From: Hyphomicrobiales bacterium | GTDB lineage: Bacteria > Pseudomonadota > Alphaproteobacteria > Rhizobiales > Xanthobacteraceae | Direction: 5' to 3' | Assembly: GCA_003169835.1 (NCBI GenBank) | Contig: PNAI01000018.1 | Span: 82,950-146,949, forward strand | DNA length: 64,000 bases | Part shown: positions 52,594-60,120 of the stretch, one piece after another | Layout of the letters: each line of letters starts with the position of its first letter | Position numbering within the stretch: position 1 is the stretch's first letter | Translations under genes and position numbers: made by a program | Notes under the pieces: model-generated | The model's database searches: none | What the model saw: the letters and a program-made list of their open reading frames with translations, nothing else | What the model was told of the DNA's origin: nothing

Positions 52594-53298
52594 ATGTCCG
52601 ACAGACGCTACGTTATTCCTCAGCCGCCCCAGGCCGCACTTGCGATCGCCGGCTCCTCCGAACTGTTCCCCGTACGCCGCATCTGGTGCGTCGGGAGAAA
52701 CTACGAAGAACACATCAAGGAAATGGGCCACGATGTTCGTGACCCGCCTTTTTTCTTTTCAAAGCCTGCGGATGCCATCGTACCGGACGGCGGCACGTCA
52801 CCCTATCCCTCACTCACCAAGGACATGCATCACGAGGTCGAACTCGTCGTCGCGCTCAAAAGCGGCGGCCGCAACATTCCGGTTGCCAAGGCGCTGGATT
52901 GCGTATGGGGTTATGGCGTTGGCATCGATCTCACGCGCCGCGATCTGCAGATCGCGTCCCGCGATATGAAACGTCCCTGGGAAGTCGGCAAGGCGTTTGA
53001 CGCGTCCGCCCCCTGCGGCCCGCTGCAACCGGCGAGCAAGACCGGGCATCCGAAAAAGGGCCGGATCGCGCTCAAGTGCAACGGTAAGGTCCGTCAAGAT
53101 GGCGATCTCACTCAGATGATCTGGAACGTGCCGGAAATTATCAACAAGTTGTCCGAAATGGTCGCACTCGAAGCCGGCGACATCATCCTGACCGGCACAC
53201 CCTCGGGCGTCGCGGCCACCGTCGCGGGCGACAAGCTGGAATGCGAAGTCGAAGGCGTAGGCTCGCTCACCGTTACGATTGGCCAGCCGGCGAAGTAA
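52594..53298 (+). CDS. FAH-family hydrolase (fumarylpyruvate hydrolase-like)
   Basis: 234 residues, the length of the short FAH enzymes such as NagK/fumarylpyruvate hydrolase. RIWCVGRNYEEHIKEMG opens the core; DPPFFFSKPADAIV, the metal-binding DMHHEVELVVAL and the C-terminal ILTGTPSGVAA follow. A glutathione S-transferase gene is next but convergent; in gentisate breakdown a GST-like maleylpyruvate isomerase precedes this hydrolase, so a link is possible but not shown. ATG 52594 is preferred because upstream codons overlap the msbA trailer without a protein-like sequence. Confidence 0.87.
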   Translation: MSDRRYVIPQPPQAALAIAGSSELFPVRRIWCVGRNYEEHIKEMGHDVRDPPFFFSKPADAIVPDGGTSPYPSLTKDMHHEVELVVALKSGGRNIPVAKALDCVWGYGVGIDLTRRDLQIASRDMKRPWEVGKAFDASAPCGPLQPASKTGHPKKGRIALKCNGKVRQDGDLTQMIWNVPEIINKLSEMVALEAGDIILTGTPSGVAATVAGDKLECEVEGVGSLTVTIGQPAK

Positions 53299-53307
53299 GA
53301 ATTAAAT

Positions 53308-53361
53308 CGCCGTCGTCCCGCAAATTCGGCGCTGCGCGCCGCACATTTCAGGACGACGGCG
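53308..53361. repeat. Large hairpin element between convergent genes
   Basis: CGCCGTCGTCC (53308-53318) and GGACGACGGCG (53351-53361) are perfect 11-base inverted copies; the loop contains another stem, CGGCGC-tgc-GCGCCG. It fills almost the whole 70-base gap between the FAH gene and the GST gene, so it can act as a two-way terminator, and its form suggests a dispersed palindromic element. Confidence 0.6.
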
Positions 53362-53368
53362 TTAGCCC

Positions 53369-53977
53369 TTACTGAATCAGCCCTTCCGCCTTCATCGTTT
53401 CCTGCACTTTTGGCCGCGCTGCGACGCGATCCATGAACGCAGTCACGTTCGGCCACGGAGCGAGATCGAGCTGGATGCGCTGCGACCAGCGCAGCACGGT
53501 GAAGAGATAAGCGTCGGCGACGGTGAACTTGTCACCCATCAGATATTGCTTGCCCGCGAGTTGCTTATTGACCCACTCCAAGCGCTTGCCGAGGTTTTCC
53601 TTCGACAGCGCCTTGTAGGCATCCGGCGTGGTCGGCCGGAAAATCGGCGCATAGACCTTGTGCAATTCGGACGCGACGAAATTGAGCCACTCCTGCACGC
53701 GCACCCGCTGCATCGTGCCGGCCGGCGGCACCAGTCCCGCGTCGGGCTTCTGATCGGCGAGATATTGCACGATCACCGCACCTTCGGTGAGGCGCTCGCC
53801 ATTGTCGAGCTCAAGCACCGGAACCTGGCCCTTGCCGTTGACCGACCAGTAGTCGACGCCTGACTTGGTCTTCTTTTCCTGATTGTTGACTTGTTCAAGA
53901 TCGAATTTTAGTCCGGCTTCGCGCAGCACGATATGCGGCGAAAGCGAACACGAGCCGGGCGAAAAATAGAGCTTCAT
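53369..53977 (-). CDS. Glutathione S-transferase (beta-like)
   Basis: 202 residues. The thioredoxin-like N-terminal domain begins MKLYFSPGSCSLSPHIVLREAG, with the beta-class cysteine at position 10, and NGKGQVPVLELDNGERLTEGAVIVQYLAD as the glutathione site (VPV with a cis-proline and the E-x motif). The all-helical C-terminal domain has LMGDKFTVADAYLFTVLRW. Bacterial beta GSTs detoxify electrophiles; a substrate is not predictable. ATG 53977 begins the first beta strand. Confidence 0.9.
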   Translation of the reverse strand: MKLYFSPGSCSLSPHIVLREAGLKFDLEQVNNQEKKTKSGVDYWSVNGKGQVPVLELDNGERLTEGAVIVQYLADQKPDAGLVPPAGTMQRVRVQEWLNFVASELHKVYAPIFRPTTPDAYKALSKENLGKRLEWVNKQLAGKQYLMGDKFTVADAYLFTVLRWSQRIQLDLAPWPNVTAFMDRVAARPKVQETMKAEGLIQ

Positions 53978-54090
53978 TGCCGAAAATCCTCCAAATGATA
54001 CGGATGACAAGCGCCCCGGAACCGAAGAGCACAAGGGTTCTTATAGAGACAAGTGGCGCGCAGAGTCACGTGAGCATTTCACGCCGGCGC

Positions 54091-55386
54091 TCACCCCCCG
54101 AATAGCTGCTCGACCGCCGCTGCAATGCTAAAAAGCTTCCGGTCACAGCCGTTGCACGCCACCAGCATCATGCCCACCGGAAGAGTAGCGCTAGGAATGG
54201 GCAGCGAGATCGCGCACAGGTCGAAGAAATTGACCAGCGCGGGATTGCGCAGCAGCAGCATATTTTTGTGCGAGAAGGTTTCCGCCGTAGCCACCTCCGG
54301 CATTTTTGGCGCGCAGATTGCCGTGGTTGGCATCACTAGCGCATCGAGACGCGCTATTCGCTCATCCATCGCCCGCACCAGCCGCCCGCGCTCAGCGATC
54401 ATCTCGGCATAAACCGCCGGCGTGATGGTGCTGCCGCGCTCGATACGCATGCGTACATTCGGATCGATGTCCTGCCCGCGCGATTTGAGCCGCTCCCGAT
54501 GAATGGCGTAAGCCTCCGCCGGCGAGAAGCCGCCCTTGGCATTGATCGCCATCATGTCGTCGAGCAGCGAAATCTTCTCATCCGAAAACCTCGCGCCCGC
54601 GCGTTCGAGCCGCCCCAGGGCGCCGGCGACCGCAGCTTCAACATCGTTGTCGAGGCTTTCGAACGGCAACCCGCGCAGAATGCCGATGCGAAGGCCTTTG
54701 GCCGGTGCTGGCTCGATTTCCCGCCATCCCTCACCCGCCATCACCGCGTCGGCGCGCGCGCAATCCACGACCGTACGCGCCATCGGTCCGATCGAATCGA
54801 GCGTGCTGGAGAGTGGAAACGCGCCGTCGGTCGGCACGCGCTGTTTGCTCGGCTTCCATCCAATGAGGCCGCACAGCGCAGCCGGAATGCGGGTCGAGCC
54901 GCCGGTATCTGAGCCGATCGCGATATTGCACATGCGATCGATCACCGCGACCGCTCCGCCCGAGGTTGAGCCGCCAGGAATCCGGCTGCGGTCTTTAGGA
55001 TTGCCGGGTGTGCCGAAATGCGGATTGAGCCCCACGCCGGAAAACGCGAATTCTGTCATGTTGGTCTTGGCTACGATCACGCAGCCGGCCGCGCGCAGAC
55101 GCGCCACCACCGGCGCATCGGCCGCAGCCACTTTGCCCTCCGCCAGCAATACTTTTGAGCCCGCGCGCGTTACCTCACCCGCAACGTCAAAAAGATCCTT
55201 GATGGTGACGATGGCGCCGTCGAGCGGACTGAGCGGCATTCCAGATTGCGCCCGCGCATCGGCGGCGTCGGCCGCGGTGCGCGCCGCTTGTGCATACACC
55301 GTGAGGCAAGCGCGCGACCCCTCGCCGTTCGGATCGGCAATGCGGGAGAGCGCAAATTCGAGGCGATCGCGGGCAGAGTTCGGCAT
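54091..55386 (-). CDS. Amidase signature-family hydrolase
   Basis: 431 residues. The Ser-cisSer-Lys triad is visible: Lys in GAIVTIKDLFDVAG, cis-Ser and nucleophile Ser in PGGSTSGGAVAVIDRM and IAIGSDTGGSTRIPAALCG. The relatives include GatA, allophanate hydrolase (AtzF) and many catabolic amidases; the length is short for GatA, and no gatB/gatC is near, so a catabolic or detoxifying role is likely. It follows a TRAP binding-protein gene on the same strand, separated by a terminator. Confidence 0.87.
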   Translation of the reverse strand: MPNSARDRLEFALSRIADPNGEGSRACLTVYAQAARTAADAADARAQSGMPLSPLDGAIVTIKDLFDVAGEVTRAGSKVLLAEGKVAAADAPVVARLRAAGCVIVAKTNMTEFAFSGVGLNPHFGTPGNPKDRSRIPGGSTSGGAVAVIDRMCNIAIGSDTGGSTRIPAALCGLIGWKPSKQRVPTDGAFPLSSTLDSIGPMARTVVDCARADAVMAGEGWREIEPAPAKGLRIGILRGLPFESLDNDVEAAVAGALGRLERAGARFSDEKISLLDDMMAINAKGGFSPAEAYAIHRERLKSRGQDIDPNVRMRIERGSTITPAVYAEMIAERGRLVRAMDERIARLDALVMPTTAICAPKMPEVATAETFSHKNMLLLRNPALVNFFDLCAISLPIPSATLPVGMMLVACNGCDRKLFSIAAAVEQLFGG

Positions 55387-55394
55387 GGTCCCTG

Positions 55395-55430
55395 AAAAAA
55401 CGAACGAGGCGGCTTTTTACAGCCGCCTCG
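55395..55430 (-). terminator. Intrinsic terminator after the TRAP binding-protein gene
   Basis: Read leftward, GAGGCGGCT (55429-55421) pairs with AGCCGCCTC (55414-55406) around a short loop, and a run of six T (55400-55395) follows five bases on. It would isolate the binding-protein gene from the amidase gene downstream. Confidence 0.75.
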
Positions 55431-55457
55431 CCCTTCCAATCAATGTCGTCGCAACGG

Positions 55458-56459
55458 TCAGTTCGTGGTGGGCTTGATCGCCTTTTCGAACTCGTCGATG
55501 AGCGCTTTTCCAACTCGCGCTTCTGCATCCTTGAAGACCGGCGACATAGCCTGCTTCCAGGCCGCCTTCTGCGCGTCGGTGAGCGTGATGAACTCCGTCT
55601 TGCCCGACTTCTTCATGTCGGCGAGTGCCTCGGCGTTTTCCTTCTCCGAAATTTCGTTGGAGTACTTAGTCGCTTCCGCCATCGCCTTCTCAAGACCCGC
55701 GCGCACGTCGGCCGGCAGTCCATCCCAGAATTTCTTGTTCACGACCACGACGTATCCGATGTAACCGTGATCGGACAGCGTCGTGAACTTCTGCACTTCG
55801 TGCATTTTCTGGGTGTACATGTTTGACGGCGTGTTCTCCTGGCCATCGACGACTCCGGTCTGCAGCGCCTGATAGACTTCAGAGAACGCCATGACTTGCG
55901 GGATGACGCCGAGCGAGCGCATCTGCATCTCCAGCACCTTAGAGGATTGGATGCGGAACTTGAGGCCTTTGAAGTCGGCAACTTCGCGCAGCGGCTTGTT
56001 GGCGCTCATCAGCTTAAAGCCGTTGTCCCAGTACGCGAGCCCGACCATGCCCTGCGGCTCAAGCAGCTTGAGCAACCGCGCGCCCAGCGGACCATCGGTC
56101 ACGCGCCGCAACGCCGCCTTGTCCGGCAGCACGAACGGCAGATCGAACACTTCGAATTCCTTAATCCCGATCGGACCGAATTTCGAGTTCGACGGCGCCA
56201 GCATCTGCACGGCGCCGAGCTGCAGCGCCTCCAGTTCTTCCTTGTCCTTGTAGAGCGAGGAGTTCGGATAGATTTCGATCTTTACGTTGCCGTTGGTGTA
56301 TTTCTCGCCCAATTCTTGGAACTTGACTGCGCCCTTGCCCTTTGGCGTGTCGGGCGCCACCACGTGGCTGAACTTGAGCACGATCGGGGCCTGGGCCTGC
56401 GCGGGACCGGCGAGCACCAGCGCAAGAGCGGCTGCCGCGGCAATTGTGTAGGTTTTCAT
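55458..56459 (-). CDS. TRAP transporter solute-binding protein (DctP family)
   Basis: 333 residues with a Sec signal peptide ending AGPAQAQA. The mature part begins IVLKFSHVVAPDTPKGKGAVKFQELGEKYT and includes GLKFRIQSSKVLEMQMRSLG and QALQTGVVDGQENTPSNMYTQK, with the conserved arginine (FRIQ) that grips a ligand carboxylate. Close relatives bind C4-dicarboxylates or other organic acids. No DctQ or DctM gene is adjacent and a terminator follows directly, so it is an orphan or works with a pair elsewhere. GGAGG lies before ATG 56459. Confidence 0.9.
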   Translation of the reverse strand: MKTYTIAAAAALALVLAGPAQAQAPIVLKFSHVVAPDTPKGKGAVKFQELGEKYTNGNVKIEIYPNSSLYKDKEELEALQLGAVQMLAPSNSKFGPIGIKEFEVFDLPFVLPDKAALRRVTDGPLGARLLKLLEPQGMVGLAYWDNGFKLMSANKPLREVADFKGLKFRIQSSKVLEMQMRSLGVIPQVMAFSEVYQALQTGVVDGQENTPSNMYTQKMHEVQKFTTLSDHGYIGYVVVVNKKFWDGLPADVRAGLEKAMAEATKYSNEISEKENAEALADMKKSGKTEFITLTDAQKAAWKQAMSPVFKDAEARVGKALIDEFEKAIKPTTN

Positions 56460-56690
56460 TGGGGTATCCTCCAAAATAGGTATTCCTAGATACTGACTTT
56501 TTCCCGGGTGGCCAAGCCGCAAAAGCATGCACAAGAGCTGTGGCAGATTAGCGCAACGACTAACTGGCCAATGTGCCAACCCAATAACCTTGTCCTGCAA
56601 CATGACCTTGCGCTGCAATAAGTCCTAGCCCCATCACTTTGCCGTGTGAACGCCAGAGTCATTACCAAGAAAACCATGAGGAGAAGCACG

Positions 56691-57482
56691 ATGGACGAAT
56701 CCCCGGTCTTGGTGGAGCGGCGCGCGGGCTACCATATACTCACGCTCAACCGGCCGCAGCGCCTCAATGCTTTTAACGAGCCGATGCATTTTGCGCTGGC
56801 CGCAGCGATTGCCGACGCCGAGCAAGACGAATCCTGCCGCGCTTTGCTTCTGACCGGTGCCGGCCGCGCATTTTGCACCGGCCAGGATCTCAACGATCGC
56901 CTTGCCAATCCTGGCGAGCAGATCGTGCTCGGCGGCACGCTCGAACAGCACTATAACCCGCTCATCCGCAAACTGCGCGCGCTGCGCTTCCCCGTTATCG
57001 CAGCCGTCAATGGTGCTGCGGCCGGTGCCGGCTGCAACGTCGCGCTCGCTTGCGACATCGTACTCGCCGCCCGCTCAGCGAACTTCGTGCAGGCTTTCGC
57101 GCGCATCGGACTCGTTCCCGACTCTGGCGGCACGTGGCTGCTTCCGCGCCTTGTCGGCCAAGCTCGCGCACGTGGGCTTGCGCTCCTAGCCGAGCCGCTA
57201 TCGGCGGAAAAGGCCGAGGCCTGGGGCCTGATCTGGCGGGCGGTGGATGATGACGCGTTGATGGCGGAAGCCGAAAAACTCTGCGCGCATTTCGCGTCCG
57301 CCCCGACCGTCGGCCTCGGCCTGATCAAGCGCGCGCTCGACGCCGCCGAGGACAATGATCTTTCGACCCAGCTCGACCTTGAGCGCGACCTGCAACGCGA
57401 AGCAGGCTTATCGCCCGACTATCAGGAAGGCCTGCGCGCCTTTTTCGAGAAGCGCAAACCGGTGTTCACCGGCCGGCGCTAG
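56691..57482 (+). CDS. Enoyl-CoA hydratase/isomerase (PaaG-like)
   Basis: 263 residues of the crotonase family. HILTLNRPQRLNAFNEPMHFAL opens it; the CoA oxyanion hole is in GRAFCTGQDLNDR and VIAAVNGAAAGAGCNVALACD; GLVPDSGGTWLLPRLVG carries an aspartate typical of the PaaG/isomerase branch (where hydratases have Glu). PaaG converts ring-epoxide phenylacetyl-CoA to an oxepin, but no other paa genes are here, so the name shows similarity only. GAGGAG precedes ATG 56691. Its partner downstream is a DUF1932-type dehydrogenase. Confidence 0.87.
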   Translation: MDESPVLVERRAGYHILTLNRPQRLNAFNEPMHFALAAAIADAEQDESCRALLLTGAGRAFCTGQDLNDRLANPGEQIVLGGTLEQHYNPLIRKLRALRFPVIAAVNGAAAGAGCNVALACDIVLAARSANFVQAFARIGLVPDSGGTWLLPRLVGQARARGLALLAEPLSAEKAEAWGLIWRAVDDDALMAEAEKLCAHFASAPTVGLGLIKRALDAAEDNDLSTQLDLERDLQREAGLSPDYQEGLRAFFEKRKPVFTGRR

Positions 57483-57520
57483 AGTATTATTGTTTGAGGA
57501 ACGACCAAGGAACGACACCC

Positions 57521-58423
57521 ATGACCCGACGCAACACGCCCCGCCTCACCTTCATCGGCTTCGGCGAAGCTGGCCAAGCCATGGCGGCCGGCCTGCGCGA
57601 GGAAGGCATCGAGCAGATCGCGGCCTGGGACATCCTCTTTCCCGCGCCCGAAGGCGAGCTACTCAGGAAAGCCAGCGATCAGATCGGTGTGCGGCTTGCG
57701 AACTCCGCAGCCGACGCCGTGCGCGGTACCGATGTGATCATCTCCGCCGTCACCGCGGCTTCGAGCTTGGAGGCCGCAAAATCTGTGGCGCCGCATCTCG
57801 ACAGCAATCCATTCTATCTTGATGTCAATTCGGTCTCGCCCGGCCGCAAGCAGGCGACCGCGAACGCGCTCGGCGATCGCGCCCGCTATGTCGATGTGGC
57901 AATCCTCTCGCCGATCTACCCCGCGCGCCACCGCTCACCCATGCTGCTCGCTGGCCCGCATGCGGAAGCGGCCGGGCCAATTCTGCAGGCGCTCGCGATG
58001 AAAACCACCGTCACTGGCCCGCAAACAGGTGCCGCGGCCGCCATCAAGATGGTGCGCGGCGTCATGATCAAGGGCATCGAGGCGCTCACGGTGGAATGTT
58101 TCCTCGCCGCCGAGCGCGCGGGCATCGTCGAGGAGGTCAAGGATTCAATGCGCAACAATTATCCCACGCTCGATTGGGACAAGATGATCGCCTACAACCT
58201 CGAACGCATGGCCAGCCACGGCGAGCGTCGCGCCGCCGAGATGGAAGAAGTCGCCGTGACCTTGCGCGAACTCGGCATCGATCCGCAGATGGTCGACGCC
58301 ACCGTCAAGCGTCAGCGCGAGATGGGCGCCATCGGCAAGACGCCTGCGGTACGTGACACGTTAAAGGAAAGTCATACCGTGATGCTCGACGCCATCAGCA
58401 TTGCAGCCAAGAACAAGCACTGA
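57521..58423 (+). CDS. NAD(P)-dependent dehydrogenase, 3-hydroxyisobutyrate/phosphogluconate type with DUF1932
   Basis: 300 residues. The N-terminal Rossmann domain reads LTFIGFGEAGQAMAAGLREEG; the middle keeps VNSVSPGRKQ and the helical C-terminal domain starts around TGAAAAIKMVRGVMIKGIEALTVE, where the catalytic lysine of beta-hydroxyacid dehydrogenases lies (AIKM). The C terminus matches DUF1932, a phosphogluconate-dehydrogenase-like cap. Substrate unknown. It follows the enoyl-CoA isomerase gene by 38 bases on the same strand and converges on the binding-protein gene at 58455. Confidence 0.85.
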   Translation: MTRRNTPRLTFIGFGEAGQAMAAGLREEGIEQIAAWDILFPAPEGELLRKASDQIGVRLANSAADAVRGTDVIISAVTAASSLEAAKSVAPHLDSNPFYLDVNSVSPGRKQATANALGDRARYVDVAILSPIYPARHRSPMLLAGPHAEAAGPILQALAMKTTVTGPQTGAAAAIKMVRGVMIKGIEALTVECFLAAERAGIVEEVKDSMRNNYPTLDWDKMIAYNLERMASHGERRAAEMEEVAVTLRELGIDPQMVDATVKRQREMGAIGKTPAVRDTLKESHTVMLDAISIAAKNKH

Positions 58424-58454
58424 AACTTTTGCACGCAACGCTTGCGGCGCGCGC

Positions 58455-59420
58455 TTACTTTTTCTGCAACTGGAAAAAGTCTTTGACCTGGTCCGGCGTG
58501 AGCGGCGCATCGAGGAATTTCAGTGACACCGCATCGGCCATCACTTTGTCGATGTCCTGCACACGATCGGGGTCGATCGCCTCTTTCGGATAGAACTCCT
58601 TCAGCGTCTGCCGCACGACGTCCTCGGATTTTTTGACCTTCTCCGCGTACAGCTTGATCGCGTCCGGACTCAAATACAGCCAGTTCCAGGTTTCCCGGTA
58701 AGCTTGCATGAAGCGCACCATCACTTCGGGCCTGGCCTTCAATGCATCAGCGTTGACGACGACTACACGAACGGTCTGATTTCGCGTTTCGGTAAGATCG
58801 CTACCGCGCGCGATGATTCTGATCTTGCCTGCTTGCGCTTCCTCGACGCCGAGCGGCGGCGCGCCCCAGCCCACATCGACCTGCCCCGACATCACCAGCG
58901 TGAACGTCGCCGGCGGGCCACCGGTCGGCGTAGGCTTTGCTTTTACGCCGAGCATTTTGACAAAGCCGAGCACGATATTGTTGGAGCTCGAACCGTTGGT
59001 GGAATAGGCGATCGTATTGCTCTCAGTGAGATCCTTGAGATTCTTGATGGGAGAATCCGCGCGCACATACCAGAAAAGGTCGTTGGTTCCGGTAAAGCCC
59101 GCGGCGAGCGCGCGCAGCGGCGCACCCTTGGCGTAGGCGCGCATGGCGCCCGAAGTGCCTACTCCAATGCCGATGTCGGCCGAACCGGAAATGATCGGCT
59201 GCAGCGTCTCGCCCGCGCCTTGCGTTCCGAAGGTTTCGAGTTCGAGCTTGTGCTTCTGAAAGATGCCTGCAGCCATCCCTAGCGTCGGCACTTGGTTTTC
59301 CCAGTTGTTGATCTGGCCGATCGCGACTTTGAGCTTGTCTTGGGCATGCCCGGGCGTCGTGAATAGCGCAAACGGCATGACCAGCATCGTCGCGCGAACG
59401 AAATCTATTAGGTCTTTCAT
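58455..59420 (-). CDS. ABC transporter substrate-binding protein (NitT/TauT family)
   Basis: 321 residues with a signal peptide (to TTPGHAQ). The mature part, KLKVAIGQINNWENQVPTLGMAAGIFQKHKLELE, SGSADIGIGVGTSGAMRAYAKG and YSTNGSSSNNIVLGFVKMLG, is the SsuA/TauA/THI5-like fold for sulfonates, nitrate or pyrimidines. An Asn-Trp where most have a charged residue keeps the substrate open. No ABC ATPase or permease gene is adjacent. A GGGGGAAG site precedes ATG 59420; a longer start at 59471 is rejected because it hides the signal peptide. Confidence 0.87.
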   Translation of the reverse strand: MKDLIDFVRATMLVMPFALFTTPGHAQDKLKVAIGQINNWENQVPTLGMAAGIFQKHKLELETFGTQGAGETLQPIISGSADIGIGVGTSGAMRAYAKGAPLRALAAGFTGTNDLFWYVRADSPIKNLKDLTESNTIAYSTNGSSSNNIVLGFVKMLGVKAKPTPTGGPPATFTLVMSGQVDVGWGAPPLGVEEAQAGKIRIIARGSDLTETRNQTVRVVVVNADALKARPEVMVRFMQAYRETWNWLYLSPDAIKLYAEKVKKSEDVVRQTLKEFYPKEAIDPDRVQDIDKVMADAVSLKFLDAPLTPDQVKDFFQLQKK

Positions 59421-59513
59421 AGGCTTCCCCCCTTTTGCAGCGTTGATCTTGCACCTTGCCCTGGCCCGCACATCACTATCAAGCAGCTTCGACGAAAGTG
59501 CGAGGGACGAAAG

Positions 59514-59530
59514 TTAACGCCGTGCGTTAA
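59514..59530. promoter_or_regulatory. Small palindrome between divergent genes, possible operator
   Basis: TTAACG-ccgtg-CGTTAA is a perfect 6-base inverted repeat with a 5-base centre, midway between the leftward binding-protein gene (59420) and the rightward Cache gene (59578). It would suit a dimeric regulator controlling one or both; no regulator is encoded nearby. Confidence 0.35.
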
Positions 59531-59577
59531 AGTGACGCGCAATCCCCCATGAGGGGCGATTCAAGGGAGGAATACCA

Positions 59578-60024
59578 ATGAAGTTCAAAGCTTTAATCGC
59601 TGCCGCAGCGTATGCGGTGGTCATGTCTGCGAGTTCAGTTTTTGCCCAGGGTACCGCCCCAGAAGCCAAGGCCATGCTCGAGAAAGCAGTGACCGCGATC
59701 AAAGCCGACAAAGCGGCTGCGCTCGCCAACTTCGTCAAGAAGGACGGCGGCTTCCAAGACCGCGATCTATACGTGTTCTGCTACAATACCTCGGACGGCA
59801 AGTTCACCGCTCACGTGAACCCCAAGCTGATGGGCACCGACATCCGGGCGCTCGTTGTCAACGGCCAGAAGCTCGGCGAAGACATTTTCAAGACCGCCAA
59901 GCCGGGAGCCACCGCAACGGTGGACTATATGTTCCCGAAGCCCGGCACCGACACTCCGGCACAGAAACAGTCCTTCGTGACCCAAGTTGGCGACCAGGGC
60001 TGCGGTGTCGGCTACTACAAGTAA
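59578..60024 (+). CDS. Periplasmic single Cache-domain protein
   Basis: 148 residues with a signal peptide cut after VFA (about residue 23). The mature part is one small Cache-type sensor fold: EAKAMLEKAVTAIKADKAAALANF, DRDLYVFCYNTSDGKFTAHVNPKLMGTDI and VDYMFPKPGT, ending in a cysteine-containing GDQGCGVGYYK. It has no membrane or signalling domain, so it probably binds a small ligand (carboxylates in relatives) and presents it to another protein. GGGAGGAA precedes ATG 59578. A strong terminator follows. Confidence 0.85.
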   Translation: MKFKALIAAAAYAVVMSASSVFAQGTAPEAKAMLEKAVTAIKADKAAALANFVKKDGGFQDRDLYVFCYNTSDGKFTAHVNPKLMGTDIRALVVNGQKLGEDIFKTAKPGATATVDYMFPKPGTDTPAQKQSFVTQVGDQGCGVGYYK

Positions 60025-60067
60025 TCAAATCAGCCGCGGCTTCATCAACGCCGCGTGACGAAAGCAA

Positions 60068-60100
60068 AAGCGGCAGGGAAATTTCCCTGCCGCTTTTATT
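60068..60100 (+). terminator. Strong intrinsic terminator after the Cache gene
   Basis: AAGCGGCAGGGAAA and TTTCCCTGCCGCTT are perfect 14-base inverted copies (60068-60095) with the T-rich end CTTTTATTT. A-rich bases on the left side make it workable for the convergent oxidoreductase gene as well (stop at 60121). Confidence 0.85.
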
Positions 60101-60120
60101 TGCTCCGAAGCGATTTATTT

